Below, in pieces: positions 21,220 to 32,289 of a stretch of 64,000 bases of DNA. The translations under genes were made by a program, and so were the position numbers. Under the pieces are notes generated by a model, which had not been told where the DNA came from, searched no databases, and saw only the letters and a list, made by a program, of their open reading frames with translations. Every line of letters starts with the position of its first letter. The first letter of the stretch is position 1. Origin of the DNA: Micrasema longulum (taxonomy: Eukaryota; Arthropoda; Insecta; Trichoptera; Brachycentridae); the NCBI GenBank assembly GCA_022494885.1, contig JAGVSM010003635.1:62001-126000 (forward strand). The letters are read 5' to 3'.

Positions 21220-22940
21220 TTAAATATTACGTTTGTAAATAAATACTTTAAAAAATTACCGAGGATTTTCGATAGATAGTTTTTTTAAAAAGAACTAATA
21301 TGCGAATGAAATTTAGTCTGTGATTATGACTTTATTTTAAAATGTTAAATCTGTTTTGACTACACTAAAAAATATCTTTGCATTTTCTTACATATAGAAG
21401 CGTTATTCCTTTACTAATAACATCTTAGATATAACAAATATTGCGTCGTCCTCAAAGTTTTTTTTTAAAATAACAAATAACGATGAAAAAAATGCTAATA
21501 TTTATGAAATAAATTTATGCAAAGAAGGCAACTACTTACGAATTGATATGCCATCTATTAGGCGCTTGTAATGTGTCTTTTTAATTAGACGCCGTTAATA
21601 ACATATCTTACCATTGAAAACAATTTCAAAATGGAGAAAAAATATCATATAATTCAATACATTGATTATGTTTTCTGCTTTTGTTTTGTTTTATTTTTGT
21701 CACTGTTTTTTATGTGTATAAGAAATAAAAGTACCAAATCGGTAACTTGTAACATATTTTATAGAATTCATAAGTCCATAAATTGTTTTAAAGTTATAAT
21801 GTACACATGTTTTTAACTTTACATTATTATAATTTGTTTTAATTTCTTAACTTACTTTTTCAGTCGAGTTTTTTTTCCCATACATATAATTTTTATGTTT
21901 TATTTTTAGAGTATTTATAAATTGTTGTTAAACTTTTATTACATTTTTTTTTAAATATACAAATTACTAACTCTATTTACTTGTACATGTACATGCATAT
22001 AATATTTTATATAATTCATTTTTCTCTTTACATGTAAAAGTTGACTTGTTTTGAAATGTATGCTATCTAGATCACTCGATTATTTTGTACTGAAAAAATA
22101 TTAACGTTTAAATAAAGATGTATCAAAACACGATATAAATATATTCTATCATAAAAAAGTGGTTACTAGATGATTTAATACTAATGGTATGTTGTTTTCT
22201 TATTTATTAGGCTTGTTTTTGATTCATGGTGTAACATTTATGTTTAAAATTATCAAATAATTATTATCAGGTTCTCTTCGTAGTTTAAATTCAAACTTTA
22301 GCACAAACCATAATTTGGACTTAATTAGATAAATGATTATTTTGTTGATATTTTAATCTTAAAATAGTCTAAACTTGTATCATGTGGATTCAATGTATGT
22401 ATTTATTACTATTTTATAAATAGTTGAAAACATCGTATTATGTTTTAACGTAAAGTTCAAATTTTGATTTAGATTTTTTTTTGCATTTCTATTTCGTAAT
22501 AATTTATTGCCGCCTTGTGTAATTTGGTGATTTTGCCTTCCTGCTAAACGGGATTATAATATTATTTTTTTCCTGGTATTATGATATTATTATGTTAAAG
22601 TTGTTCATTTAGTTTGTTCTTTAAATTGGAAATTTTATTCACCAACATCATGGTACCTAAGACAAAATATTATTTGCCTCTATGTTAGTATTTGTAATTC
22701 ATTTTACTTTCAAAATAATGATTAAGGTTTTGTTTTGTTATAAAGTTAACATTTTAAAATAATTTGGTTTGATAATAACGTAGGTAAATGGTGGAAGCAG
22801 CAAATAATTTAAGGAGAATACCAGTAAATTTTATCAACCGAGGGTTTTTTCTTTTATTTTATTAACATATGTTAACCGTATATTCGGCAAAAATCCCTAC
22901 AAAAATTATAATCTAAACATATTTGCTTTTATTGGTTTTA
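21220..22940. other. AT-rich DNA, nothing identified
   Basis: Only low-complexity sequence and short chance frames are seen. Confidence 0.5.
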
Positions 22941-22942
22941 GA

Positions 22943-23325
22943 GAGTTGAATCCAGTCCTTGTATACAAAAATTTGGACAGACTCAAAATATTGTTAATAA
23001 ATCCACCTGGTGCATGAAGAAGTAAAGAAATTGAAAAAAATAATAATGTTTAGGCCTTGCCTAGTATGTGGGTGAAATATTTCCGTTAGATGAATCTCAC
23101 CCGCATAAATAAAGGTTTCAGCTCTTTAACTTCACTAACATCATCAGATGAAAGAATTGAAGGAATATAGATGTTTAAATATGGGCAGAATGGTGAATGT
23201 TACACAGCGTGTAAAGTAGTATCTTAAACCAGCCAATAACAGGTCATAATCCCTGTAGATGCCTAGACTTCTATATTACCTTCCTTAAAATGTTCTTCAT
23301 CTCTGTTATAATGTGTTGATATTTG
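22943..23325 (+). repeat. FB family copy, long forward form
   Basis: It holds the full forward series: 'gagagttgaatccagtcctt', 'tttggacagactcaaaatat', 'ccacctggtgcatgaagaag', 'gccttgcctagtatg', 'gaatctcacccgcataaata', 'ggcagaatggtgaatgttac', 'gatgcctagacttctatatt', 'gttcttcatctctgttat'. It gives the order of the blocks for the family. Confidence 0.85.
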
Positions 23326-23329
23326 GTTT

Positions 23330-26130
23330 TATTAACGCATACAATACTTTTATTTGTATTCTTGAAATATACACAAAAACCATTATTTTTTATATCTTTT
23401 TATATTTAAATTTAAAAAACTGCATCTTACAAATTTCGTCGTAAATAAAAAAGTCGTAAATAACTATCCTGGAATATTTGTGGTAGGATAAGAAGTAAAT
23501 CTTAGAATTTTGTTCCATAGTCTACGATTTAACCACGAAACGCAACCTGGCTTATTTTTAATTCTTTTTTTAGTGTATTTTTATATTTTTTAGTGTCTTG
23601 GCAAATTCATTCATGTAAAATAGTAAGTCTTTTGTCAATCCTTTTACCAAATGATTCATGTACGTATGTAGATGTAACAATCGTATAAAATATCACAAGA
23701 CCCCGAACCCACACGTTTCTGCTAGAGTCATTGATATAAATATGTATCCTAGAATGCACTGACATCCATTTCATGAAGCTATGAATTGAATAACATTTTG
23801 TTTTTTCCCACCAACTATTTAACATCGAACCTTTTCTAATTTTATACTTAAAAACTTATCATTGTTTTAAGTTTATTTAATGTTTAAAAACAAACTAAAA
23901 TTACGTTACGTTTTTTTTTTAATCACTTGACTTGTAAGTTTGATAATTATCGATACATTTGTTTTTTTTAAATTTATTTCACCTCTTTTTCAAAATTATT
24001 TAATCATTTTAACGAAAATTGTTAAACATGTTTTTTTTAATAATGCAAACCTCTTTATTTAATTTAATAAATAATTAATTTCGATTGATGTAAGAAAAAT
24101 GCGAAAAAAAGATATTATTTAATGAATATTTTTTTTTTTTTCAATTCTAGTGTAGATTGGATTGTCAAGCTTTATAAATTTGTCATGAAAATTAAGCTTG
24201 CAAAATTACCAGAACTATTTTCAATTTCATATTCTTACTAAAATTGTAAGTCAAATATAAATAAATCATTTTTCATATTCTTTGAAATAGGTTTTAGCAA
24301 TAAGAAAAATGAAAAAACTTCAAAACGTGTACAACATTGTTTTTTTAGTTTTATTTTTTAATAAAGACTATAAAAAAGTTTGGGCATGATTTTAGTAATA
24401 AAAATTACCCTTAGATCAAACTAACAAGAAATCAATGACTTTGATAAATATTCGTATGCGTTTTTGAAAACACCAAATGTTTGCATTGAAATAACTCCAT
24501 CGATGTTACCCTAAATAAACTAAAATCAATACATCTTATTGATTATTGATTACTGTCAAATTCACCACCAGTTTAGGAAAGGGAGAGCAAAATAGAACCA
24601 TAATTTTTACCATTAACCGACCCCATTAGTTTGGATTGCAATTTTACCCCAACTTGGCAAAATTTCTCCCCAAATACTCCATCCATACGTGTATATGTAA
24701 TATGATAAAATTGACTTTATTCACCCTTGGAACAATGTTAGAGAACAATGGTATTTATTGTATATACATTTAAGGTCGAGATCGCTGCCACTCCCCCTTC
24801 TAAGGGCTGTATGGAACTATCCATCATAGATCGTGATCTCATAGTTCGAATGTTTTTAACTTCTTAAAGTTCAACGAAGACTTGTGGTCGTGTTAAACGC
24901 CCACGAAATATGATTTTATTTTGTTGATTTCCTTATTGAGAACGTGAATTGAAATTCGGCTGAAGGGAATCGACAAATTTTAACACAGGATTTTTTTTAC
25001 TAACATGAAAATATTTTAGATTATAATTTTAAATACACGACATTAAAAAAAAATGCGTGGTTAACGAAAAACAAATAGTAAATATAAATTTAAATTATGT
25101 ATGCATATTAATTATTTAATAGTTCGCACACATATTCGAGAATTATTTTTAACAATTATATTTTTTTTAGTATTAAATACAATTTTTCTCAGGATGAATA
25201 ATTTTTAAACGTGACATTCACTTAAAATTAAATATTCTTCGAATTTCAATAGTATTAATATAAATGTATTGTATTTTTTCACATTGTTTTATTTTTATTT
25301 TGGGTTTTTTTTAATAAAAGGATTTACTAAATAAATATAATAAAATCTAAAAAAAGGTAAATATTGTTTTGAATAAAAGTTTTTAAATATGTAAAAATAA
25401 ATTTAAGCTAAAAACATTGTTTTATAGATTGATTTTTTAGTAAAGAAAAAATTCTTCATTTATTAGAAAATCACTTAAAATCGAGTTAGATTCCCATGTG
25501 ATTATTTATATTTTTTTCTGTTCATCTGAAAATCAAGCAAATTTTCAAAGTGATCATTTTTACAATAATAAATTTTTTTATAGATATTTCTTCATAAAAA
25601 TTCAAAATTTTGATTTTAAAAAAAAAGTTTAGTTTTATTTTGACCAATGAGCGCTTTTGTCTAAGTATGATGATTTAACTCAGTGATTTTTAATAATTAT
25701 TTAAGGACCCATTTATTTCAAAAATTTAAAGTAACCAAAAAATTAAGGCTTTTTTTCAATCCGTTGTCTAAATATTTTAAGATAATTTTGTTTGTTCTCA
25801 TAAAAACATGAGAAAATTATTTTTAAGTAATTTGAGATATAAATTTATTTGCTATAGCTTTTTGCTTTAAAACCTCTCAAATACTTGTTTATTTTTATTT
25901 TTTTAAATTCATAAATTATCAAAGATTTTTCACATTTTTATTCCTCACATTGACTTGCATTCTGTATTGATAGAAAAGGTATTAATAAATAATGTATGTG
26001 TATTAATTTTTTTTTGTATACTTACAGTTATAATTACTTAAATAAAATATAAACGTGTGTCCTATCGATTATAAGAAAAGTGGTGAACTTTGTTTGCCTA
26101 TATTAAACCAATAAAACAGTCACGCACTCA
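23330..26130. other. AT-rich DNA with one possible SOX pair
   Basis: Mostly low complexity. A GC-richer patch at 24560-24860 holds two direct 'aacaatg' sites (24731-24737 and 24744-24750), SOX-like and 13 bp apart. No gene or mobile element was recognised. If the minus-strand exon at 26449-26822 is real, this stretch lies in its first intron. Confidence 0.35.
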
Positions 26131-26448
26131 GAATGCGTACCTCCTTTCTGCATATAAATTGTTTCACGAGAACAAATAGTATGCGGGATAATTCACCACG
26201 AACTCTTCGACATACGTTACTCTACACATTAGCACGTAGAAAAAATCTATGGGAACGAAAGCAGCCTGAACTATTTGCCAGACGAATAATTATGACTATC
26301 GGAACTTTTCACTTAGGACAAAAAAAGTGTAAATTTTTCTTTTGTAACAAAAAATTGCACATTTTTTTCCAAAATTAAAAAATCGTGTTTGTTTTTTTTC
26401 ACATTTTTGGAAAAAAAAATAAGAATGGAATAAGTGAAGTTCACTTAC

Positions 26449-26822
26449 CGTTATTTGAAAAAGTCGGAAAATTCCTCGTTGTCCAATCGCGTCGTTCGTT
26501 TCTATGTTCTCCTCCACTGAGCGTCCAATCTTCTCAGCGTTCGGGGCACGACTGCCCAGCCTCCGAACCACTCAACCAATCACCACCCGACCGAAGCGAA
26601 CAACCCGAACTATCCCGATCGCGAGATTATCAGAAGACGAATTTCCCCCAAATGTCCTTATCACTCAAACTTGCTCGGCGGGTCAGAGCCGCTGCATGGC
26701 ACGAAGGCGATCGGAAGAAATTTCCTTTTGCCGAATTAATACGACGCGCACACCATATCGTGCGTGCGTTTTTTTCTCGGTATTTCTCGTGTGCGAAACG
26801 CTTGAAGATTCGTCCGCGAATG
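26449..26822 (-). other. Candidate first exon (5' leader) of a host gene
   Basis: On the minus strand a GC- and CpG-rich leader of about 370 nt starts some 30 nt below a TATA box and ends in 'aacg|gtaagt', an excellent 5' splice site (cut between 26449 and 26448). It has two minute upstream ORFs, ATG at 26756-26754 (six codons plus stop) and ATG at 26697-26695 (four codons plus stop). There is no longer ATG-started frame, so the main start codon should lie in a later exon to the left. No polypyrimidine acceptor or coding exon could be assigned to the left by eye. The CpG content and unique sequence contrast with the repeat-rich surroundings. The gene cannot be named. The alternative is that the block is an enhancer and the splice site is chance. 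Confidence 0.5.
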
Positions 26823-26849
26823 AACTCTTCGCTGGCGATGCACTCTGAC

Positions 26850-26857
26850 TTTAAATA
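26850..26857 (-). promoter_or_regulatory. TATA box of the minus-strand promoter
   Basis: TATTTAAA on the minus strand, flanked by GC-rich DNA ('ccccggag' upstream). An A at about 26821-26826 lies 31-36 nt downstream in 'gagttcattcg', a fair initiator. Confidence 0.5.
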
Positions 26858-27320
26858 CTCCGGGGGGAGGGTGGAGCGGAAGGCGGGAGGGCCACGGCCG
26901 GGGGGGGCCGTAGCGCCTTCGCCTCGGGGGTTAGAAGCGCCGAAAGTACGCGATACTGGATACAACCTTCCGCGATTACAAAACACGAAGCCGAGTAGAA
27001 CAAAAATACTCCTCCAAGCTCATATAGTGAAAAAAATCGTCTCTTTTTCCTTGTTGCCTCATACTCGTTTTAATTCTTGCCGAGTGCATTCGGGTCCTAC
27101 TGTAAATTCTGCTTGATCTGCGCTTGTGGCCCGTCCATACAGTATGTACACAGAGGGTATTCCTCGCCTGTGTGCGTGTACTGAGGGAAGCTTCGGAGGT
27201 TTTGCGCGACCGCTGATCATTCCGTTCCGAGATGCGCTCGGAAGAAGTTGGCTTCTCTCCGCACGGCCCGCGACGAAAAATAATCCGACGCTCTCAATCT
27301 TTGCAAAAATTTGATCGAAA
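26858..27320. promoter_or_regulatory. GC/CpG-rich promoter-proximal block
   Basis: G runs and CpG-rich text ('ggaggccacggcc'-like and 'gcgcgaccgctgatc') fill the area upstream of the minus-strand TATA box. It is the GC-richest patch in the window. A 243-codon open frame on the plus strand across 26385-27116 has no ATG at its start, no domain and reads antisense to the leader, so it is not called as a gene. Confidence 0.45.
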
Positions 27321-27474
27321 ATTAAATGGATGTTTATTTTCAGATGAGTATTATAATTACATAAATATAGACTAAATTAAAAACTAATATTGATTTATTT
27401 TGGTGACAAATATTTTTTATGCGCACTTACATGTTTTTAAAAAAGACATTTTAATTATTCATTTTTACAATCAT

Positions 27475-28330
27475 TTATAAAGCGACATTTTTGTAAAAAT
27501 CGCTTGAAGGGCGCTGTACAATAAATACTACCAACACGTCTTGCAGCTACAGAGCGCATGAGCGGTTGGGTTCTAGTTCCTCGTTTCTAATTAAAATATA
27601 ATTAATTATTAGATAGGAGCTACATTACATAACGTCTTGCAGCTACAGATCACATGAACGCGAACAGTACGGAATCTTCCATTTACATATTTTAGTTGAC
27701 TTATTAGTTTTTTTTTATCTTTCATTCAAATAACAGCTAGATTACACACGTCCTGTAGCTACAGAGCACATGGGCTCAGCGATAGGAATTCTTACCATTT
27801 ACAGTTAATTACATATTACTGTTTGATTACCGAAAGTCTTGCAGCTACAAAGCTCATATCAAATGAAATTCTAGCATTAATGTTAGTAAATATTGGTATT
27901 TAGCTTCTTATCGACTTTTTATGTCTATTGGATTTTAGACGAACCCGTCTTTTCGTCAGGACACTCACTACACCAACATGTAATTGCTAAAATACACTTT
28001 CACCTTTACCCTCACCTCTGTACATAGTATTTACGAAAAATATTACATAAATTACATGCAGAGTTAAAGGGGATGCAAACACCACCAGGTCCGAACATGC
28101 ACTAAAATTGGGTTATTAATATTTGTATCGAAACCGGTAGATATGAAAAGTCGGTAATTGGTTAAATACTAATATTTACTAACATTTACTAAAATCTTTG
28201 ACCACAAATAAGAAGCTTTAACTAAAATAAAGAAGGAATTCTAGCAACTTAAAAATGATTTCAATAAAAAAAAAATTGAGCTGAGTAGTATTTTTTAAGC
28301 GTCTGTAATTTTAAAAAAATGCAACTAGTT
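27475..28330 (+). repeat. D-family element, split by a Penelope-like insertion
   Basis: The start is 'tataaagcgacatttttgta' with 'agggcgctgtacaataaata', an imperfect 'agcg.c ... ggcgct' inverted pair. Four subunits follow, each built on a core close to GTCTTGCAGCTACAGAGCGC, at 27538, 27634, 27750 and 27836 (spacings 96, 116 and 86 bp). The tail 'ggaattctagcaacttaaaa' resumes at 28234 after the insertion. Other D copies at 37700, 44085, 53330 and 60380 share start, core and tail. No coding capacity. Confidence 0.8.
27880..28232. mobile_element. J element (Penelope-like) inserted in D
   Basis: The flanks carry AATTCTAGCA on both sides (27869-27878 and 28237-28246, within a base or two), a target-site duplication of about 10 bp inside D. 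The insert is a foldback: the left arm, read on the minus strand, is 'cctgacgaaaagacgggttc', 'tagacataaaaagtcg', 'taccaatatttactaacat'; the right arm repeats the last parts in plus orientation ('gaaaccggtagatatgaaaa', 'taatatttactaaca'). Inverted partial copies at one insertion are known for Penelope-like elements. The hammerhead-like core in the left arm is degenerate. Confidence 0.6.
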
Positions 28331-28339
28331 TCTCTCCGG

Positions 28340-28475
28340 CAGTATTTAATTGTTCCTGGACTGGCACCTGCAGCGTTGTACTGATCACCTTACCTTCCAT
28401 ATCATAAAAATATTTAAGCATCCTGCTTTTGGAGTATTAATGCAGTGCCCCATGCACCACATATGCATGTTTTAA
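28340..28475 (+). mobile_element. SINE-B body fragment
   Basis: 'ttcctggactggcacctgca', 'tactgatcaccttacct' and 'taatgcagtgccccatgcac' match the SINE-B body. The head is missing. Confidence 0.6.
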
Positions 28476-29159
28476 TTTTGTCAAATCAAAATAAAGGAGA
28501 TTATACGTAGATATTTAAGAATATGTTGTTACTAATTAATTACGGGTAATTAAACATTCCGTAAAGTAATAATGATAACTGAGTGATAAAATGAAGTCAC
28601 GCTTTCCTAGAACCACTGATGGTTTCGTATGAAAACGCATCGATGAATAATTTTCCCAAAGAATCATTTCAAGGTTCAAAATTGACCCTAGGTGATGTGT
28701 GAATACACCTTTGATTCTTCTTAATAAAACATAGATTGCGTACAAATACGTCATATTACAAACACATTAACATATATCACATACACTAACTAAGAAATGC
28801 CTCATTACTGGTTCTTCCTGAAATAAATTCTAAGTTGAATTAAAAGAGTGGCTCCTCAGAATCGGAAAAAGTCAGCTGGATGTGGTCTTAAAAATAAAAA
28901 TTTAAGCTGCCTTCAATAAAATCAATGTTTATTTTTCATAAATTTATTTTGAAAAATGTTTTTATGATGTGCAATTTTCTTTACTTGGTTTTTGGAATTA
29001 AGACTTAGTTTTTAAAATTTAGACTGCTTGTTAAATTATTTTTTATTTATTTTTTATTTTATTTATTTGTTTTTTTGTATATTTTTTTAATCTTCGTTTT
29101 TAATTTTTCAACTGTTTCATAAATGTTTTCAGTACTTCTTTTTAAATTTCTTCATTTTT

Positions 29160-29240
29160 AACATATTACAACAGAGATGAAGAACATTAAAGAGAATGTA
29201 ATATAGAAGTCTTGGCATCTACAGGGCTTATGACCGAAAG
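29160..29240 (-). repeat. FB left-arm fragment
   Basis: 'tattacaacagagatgaaga', 'taatatagaagtcttgg' and 'catctacagggcttatgacc' are the outer arm, after which the match stops. Confidence 0.75.
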
Positions 29241-30304
29241 TAGTAGCCTTAAATCAAATTAAAATCACTATTTATGGAATCAAAATTTTTTAGAGATTAA
29301 GTCGTTTATTAACAAAAAAAAACATTGCACTTATGTGAGTAAACTAATAGGAAGACTCGGGGTCTTTTAAACGGTTTCGGGTATGTGGAGGAATGTATTT
29401 TTACTGTAGATTTTTGAGAAGTTATTTATTTGTTGTACAATATTTATATGGGGAATATGAAATGATTGTTTAACGCCTAGACCCATCGCCTCATAAATAT
29501 TTACAATCTTTAAATACATACCTTATAATATATGCAAACAATTCAATCTCAGATGCTTCTGCGAAAAAAGGACTTTCCTGCTAAGGATAGCATTACTTAA
29601 AAAGTAACCCTTCGTATTTTTTTTATTTATTCTTTATTGGAAAATCTGTTTAGATTTAAATGTTTTTAAAAAACATTGTAAATAGGTTTATGTGATTCCA
29701 GGAAGGCTTCTTACCGTTTGGAATGCTTCTTAAGGAAGGCTTCTTACTGTTTGGAATGTTTCTTACTCGCAAAAACGTATTGATAAAATTATTACACTAT
29801 GCGATTTAAATGGTCGTCTAAAAAAAATATTGTAATTATACAATTAAGTCTATTGTAAAAATAAATTAAGACCCAAAGATAAAATATAAAATGGAGAAAC
29901 CTTGTATGGGTGATGGAAAAGCACGTCGGTATTTTTTTTTTTTAAAAGGGATATGAAAAACCCTGTATAATCATATAATATAGAATAATCAATAGTAAAT
30001 GAAAAATACAGTAATGTTAATTAAAATTAAAATTTAATCTTCATAACCAGATAAAACTAGACGTTTTTAAGGGGTTTTTGGATTCTCACTAGAAACAATT
30101 TATCAAAAAAGCAAATAGTAAATATTTATACTGTACAAAAAATCACCGCTCTAGTACCATAATCCAGGAAGAAAATACGCGAATACGTTTGTACGCCGAA
30201 AAGTCAGACCACTTTTCCTCTTAAACATTCGAATGAACTGAAGACGTAGGTACATTTTTCCACTTGGCTTTGGTGCATAAATTGAAATAAACGAAAATGT
30301 TTGC

Positions 30305-30895
30305 AACTAAGGGAAAACATTTCTGAATTGAAAGTATTTAGGTATTTACAGGGCTTATATGCCTGTCATTGGTTGGTTCAAGTGGCCACTTTACACAAAG
30401 TATAACATTCACCATTCTGCTTATGTTTAAACATCCATATTTCCTCAACGCTTCCATCTGTTGGCTTTAGTGAAGTAGTTATTAATTAAGTAATTTTAAT
30501 TTATCTAAAAATAAATTTTGACTCATTTTATCTGGCTGCGATACACTTCTACTTGTTATTTAATGATGCACACCCTTACACACACCTGAACACTTACTCT
30601 CACGCAAATACACAAAAACACACCCTTTTACATATACCCTTTTACATATACACACCCTTTTACATATACGCAGGCACACATTTAAAAATGTACCACGTTT
30701 TAATATATATGATTTTTATTGAAAACTTTCTTAGTCTGTCTTTCAACCTTATTTTTAATTTGCTTAATCATTGTTGACTGTATGTTTATGTGAAATAAAT
30801 AAATAAAAGAGCTGGAACTATAATAACTCTCTAGAAAGGATATTCAAGCTGTCTACAAACATTTAAACATACTTAAAACATTGGTGAATGAAAAT
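30305..30895 (-). repeat. FB copy interrupted by a LINE-G tail
   Basis: The minus-oriented arm and interior (30305-30475: 'tttacagggcttat', 'gtggccactttacac', 'acattcaccattctgcttat') stop at 'gtgaagtag' and resume at about 30808 with 'agagctggaac', then 'ggatattcaagctgtctaca'. The LINE-G tail lies between. Confidence 0.7.
30553..30805 (+). mobile_element. LINE-G 3' UTR
   Basis: Runs of 'cacacccttttacatatac' repeated about three times, then 'tctgtctttcaaccttattt', 'aatcattgttgactgtatgt' and a final 'gaaataaataaataaaag'. The same end is at 12330. It lies in the FB copy, so it is younger than that copy. Confidence 0.7.
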
Positions 30896-30969
30896 TCTCA
30901 CTATTTTTTTTTTTTGAAAAAAAATAGGCGTTCTTATAATGTACCAAAATATTTCAATTAAGGTGGCCA

Positions 30970-31090
30970 ATTTCAACGAATTGTAAATAACTCACTATTA
31001 GAAAATGAAAATCAAGTTGGGGTTCGAACCACGGACCTCTCTGATCCGTGAGTCCGCAACACTAGTCACGGGACCATAACTCGATACGAT
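30970..31090 (-). mobile_element. SINE-C, inverted
   Basis: On the minus strand the head reads 'gtgactagtgttgcggactc' with box B 'gtggttcgaaccccaac', and the body has 'tagtgagttatttacaattc'. It matches the SINE-C copies at 5450 and 38285. Confidence 0.7.
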
Positions 31091-31669
31091 TTTATTTGCA
31101 TTATCTTTGCACTATCCTTGTTTTATTTGCGTTCCGTCGCACTCAAGTGTAATTATATTATCAACCAGAACATGGCCAAAGTCACGTAAGGCAAATTTCG
31201 TTCACCCAATTATCTTGCACTTCTCCGAAAGATAATTCCTACATTTATTTTAATGTAATCGTGTGGTTTTTGCTAACATCCTTCCCGAAATTAACTATAA
31301 AAGGATTTCTGGCAGAATTCGCTACTAAGAAACGAATCGGTTTTAAATAATAGGTCAAATACGATATAAAATTACTTACATCAAGTTGATATCAATGTCA
31401 ATGATGTATCATATGCATTTGGAATTTTTTTTTTTTAAGCCTTAAGAGGCTGAAGAAAAATAATAAAATCATCTGATTTAGCCATTTGAAAATTATGTTT
31501 TTTTGTATCGCGCAATCATTTTTTTAATAGACACGCATTTCATAAAAATATTATTTTTATAAGGTAATTCTGTTCAAAAATATACTTAAAAGTTTTGCAT
31601 AACTAAAATGTTATAACTTTTTGACCGACCGATTAAATAAACTAAAATCCTCTTTCATTAATTTCAAAC

Positions 31670-32285
31670 TGTATTTCTTTTTTTTCTTTTTTATTAATAA
31701 AACATATCATACATTAAGTACATATTATACTCCCAGCAGTTTAAAAAAAACTCATTTAGAACCGTACATATAAAGAAAACATTTTTGTGAAAATAAATAA
31801 TATCATACATTGTTAATACATCCGAAATAGTAAGAAAACATTATATAAAAAAACATAAAACATGGTACTTCACACCATCTATATAAATTACATTAATAAC
31901 TATCAGTATCAAAAAGATTTAAGTAATATTTTTAAATTGCGACACTTGGATTTTCTATTCGACTTTTTGTGTTTTAGCTCATCGGGCAGTTTATTAAATT
32001 CGGAATGACCAATGATTTCCGGAGACCTTCTGCCGAATTTCGTTGAGCGAAACTTAGAAACATGAAAATTTCCTAAGTAACGCGTATTGTAATTGTGAAT
32101 ATCATGACCAAATGTGTATTTTAAATTTGTGTGAGCAGAAAAGTTTATGATATTCAAAATAGTGTGGATTATGTCATGCAGTGGCATCACTTTGAAAGGA
32201 AGTATTTTTGTATGTCTGAAGATATCCTTGACATGGGAATTCCAATTCAGTCCAAGAATGTTTTTCAGTCCAGAACAAATTAACT
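31670..32285 (-). pseudogene. Non-LTR retrotransposon C-terminus with internal deletion
   Basis: On the minus strand 'SGLKNILGLNWNSHVKDIF' (32280-32200) leads, without a break, to the frame at 31909-32190 with 'HNYNTRYLGNFHVSKFRST', then 'GHSEFNKLPDELKH' and a basic end. In whole LINEs the 'LG...NW..HV..I' block and the 'HNYNTR' block are separated by well over 100 residues ('Y.S.I.P...Y...', 'LQ..Q..A.R'). Most of that middle part is missing here, so a deletion joined the two ends. A 3' UTR of about 240 bp with AATAAA-like motifs runs down to 31670. The copy is dead. Confidence 0.75.
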
Positions 32286-32289
32286 ACAT

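Noticed and set aside
26385..27116. The longest open frame, 243 codons on the plus strand
   Set aside because: It begins with GTG in AT-rich DNA, has no recognisable domain, and runs antisense to a leader with better promoter and splice signals; GC-rich DNA lacks stop codons by chance.
27475..28330. CRISPR array, because of the spaced repeats in D
   Set aside because: Spacer lengths vary from 86 to 161 bp, spacers are related between copies, and the genome is clearly eukaryotic.
31290..31330. TATA-like 'ctataaaagg' as a promoter
   Set aside because: No exon, CpG-rich leader or splice donor downstream; such strings are common in AT-rich DNA.
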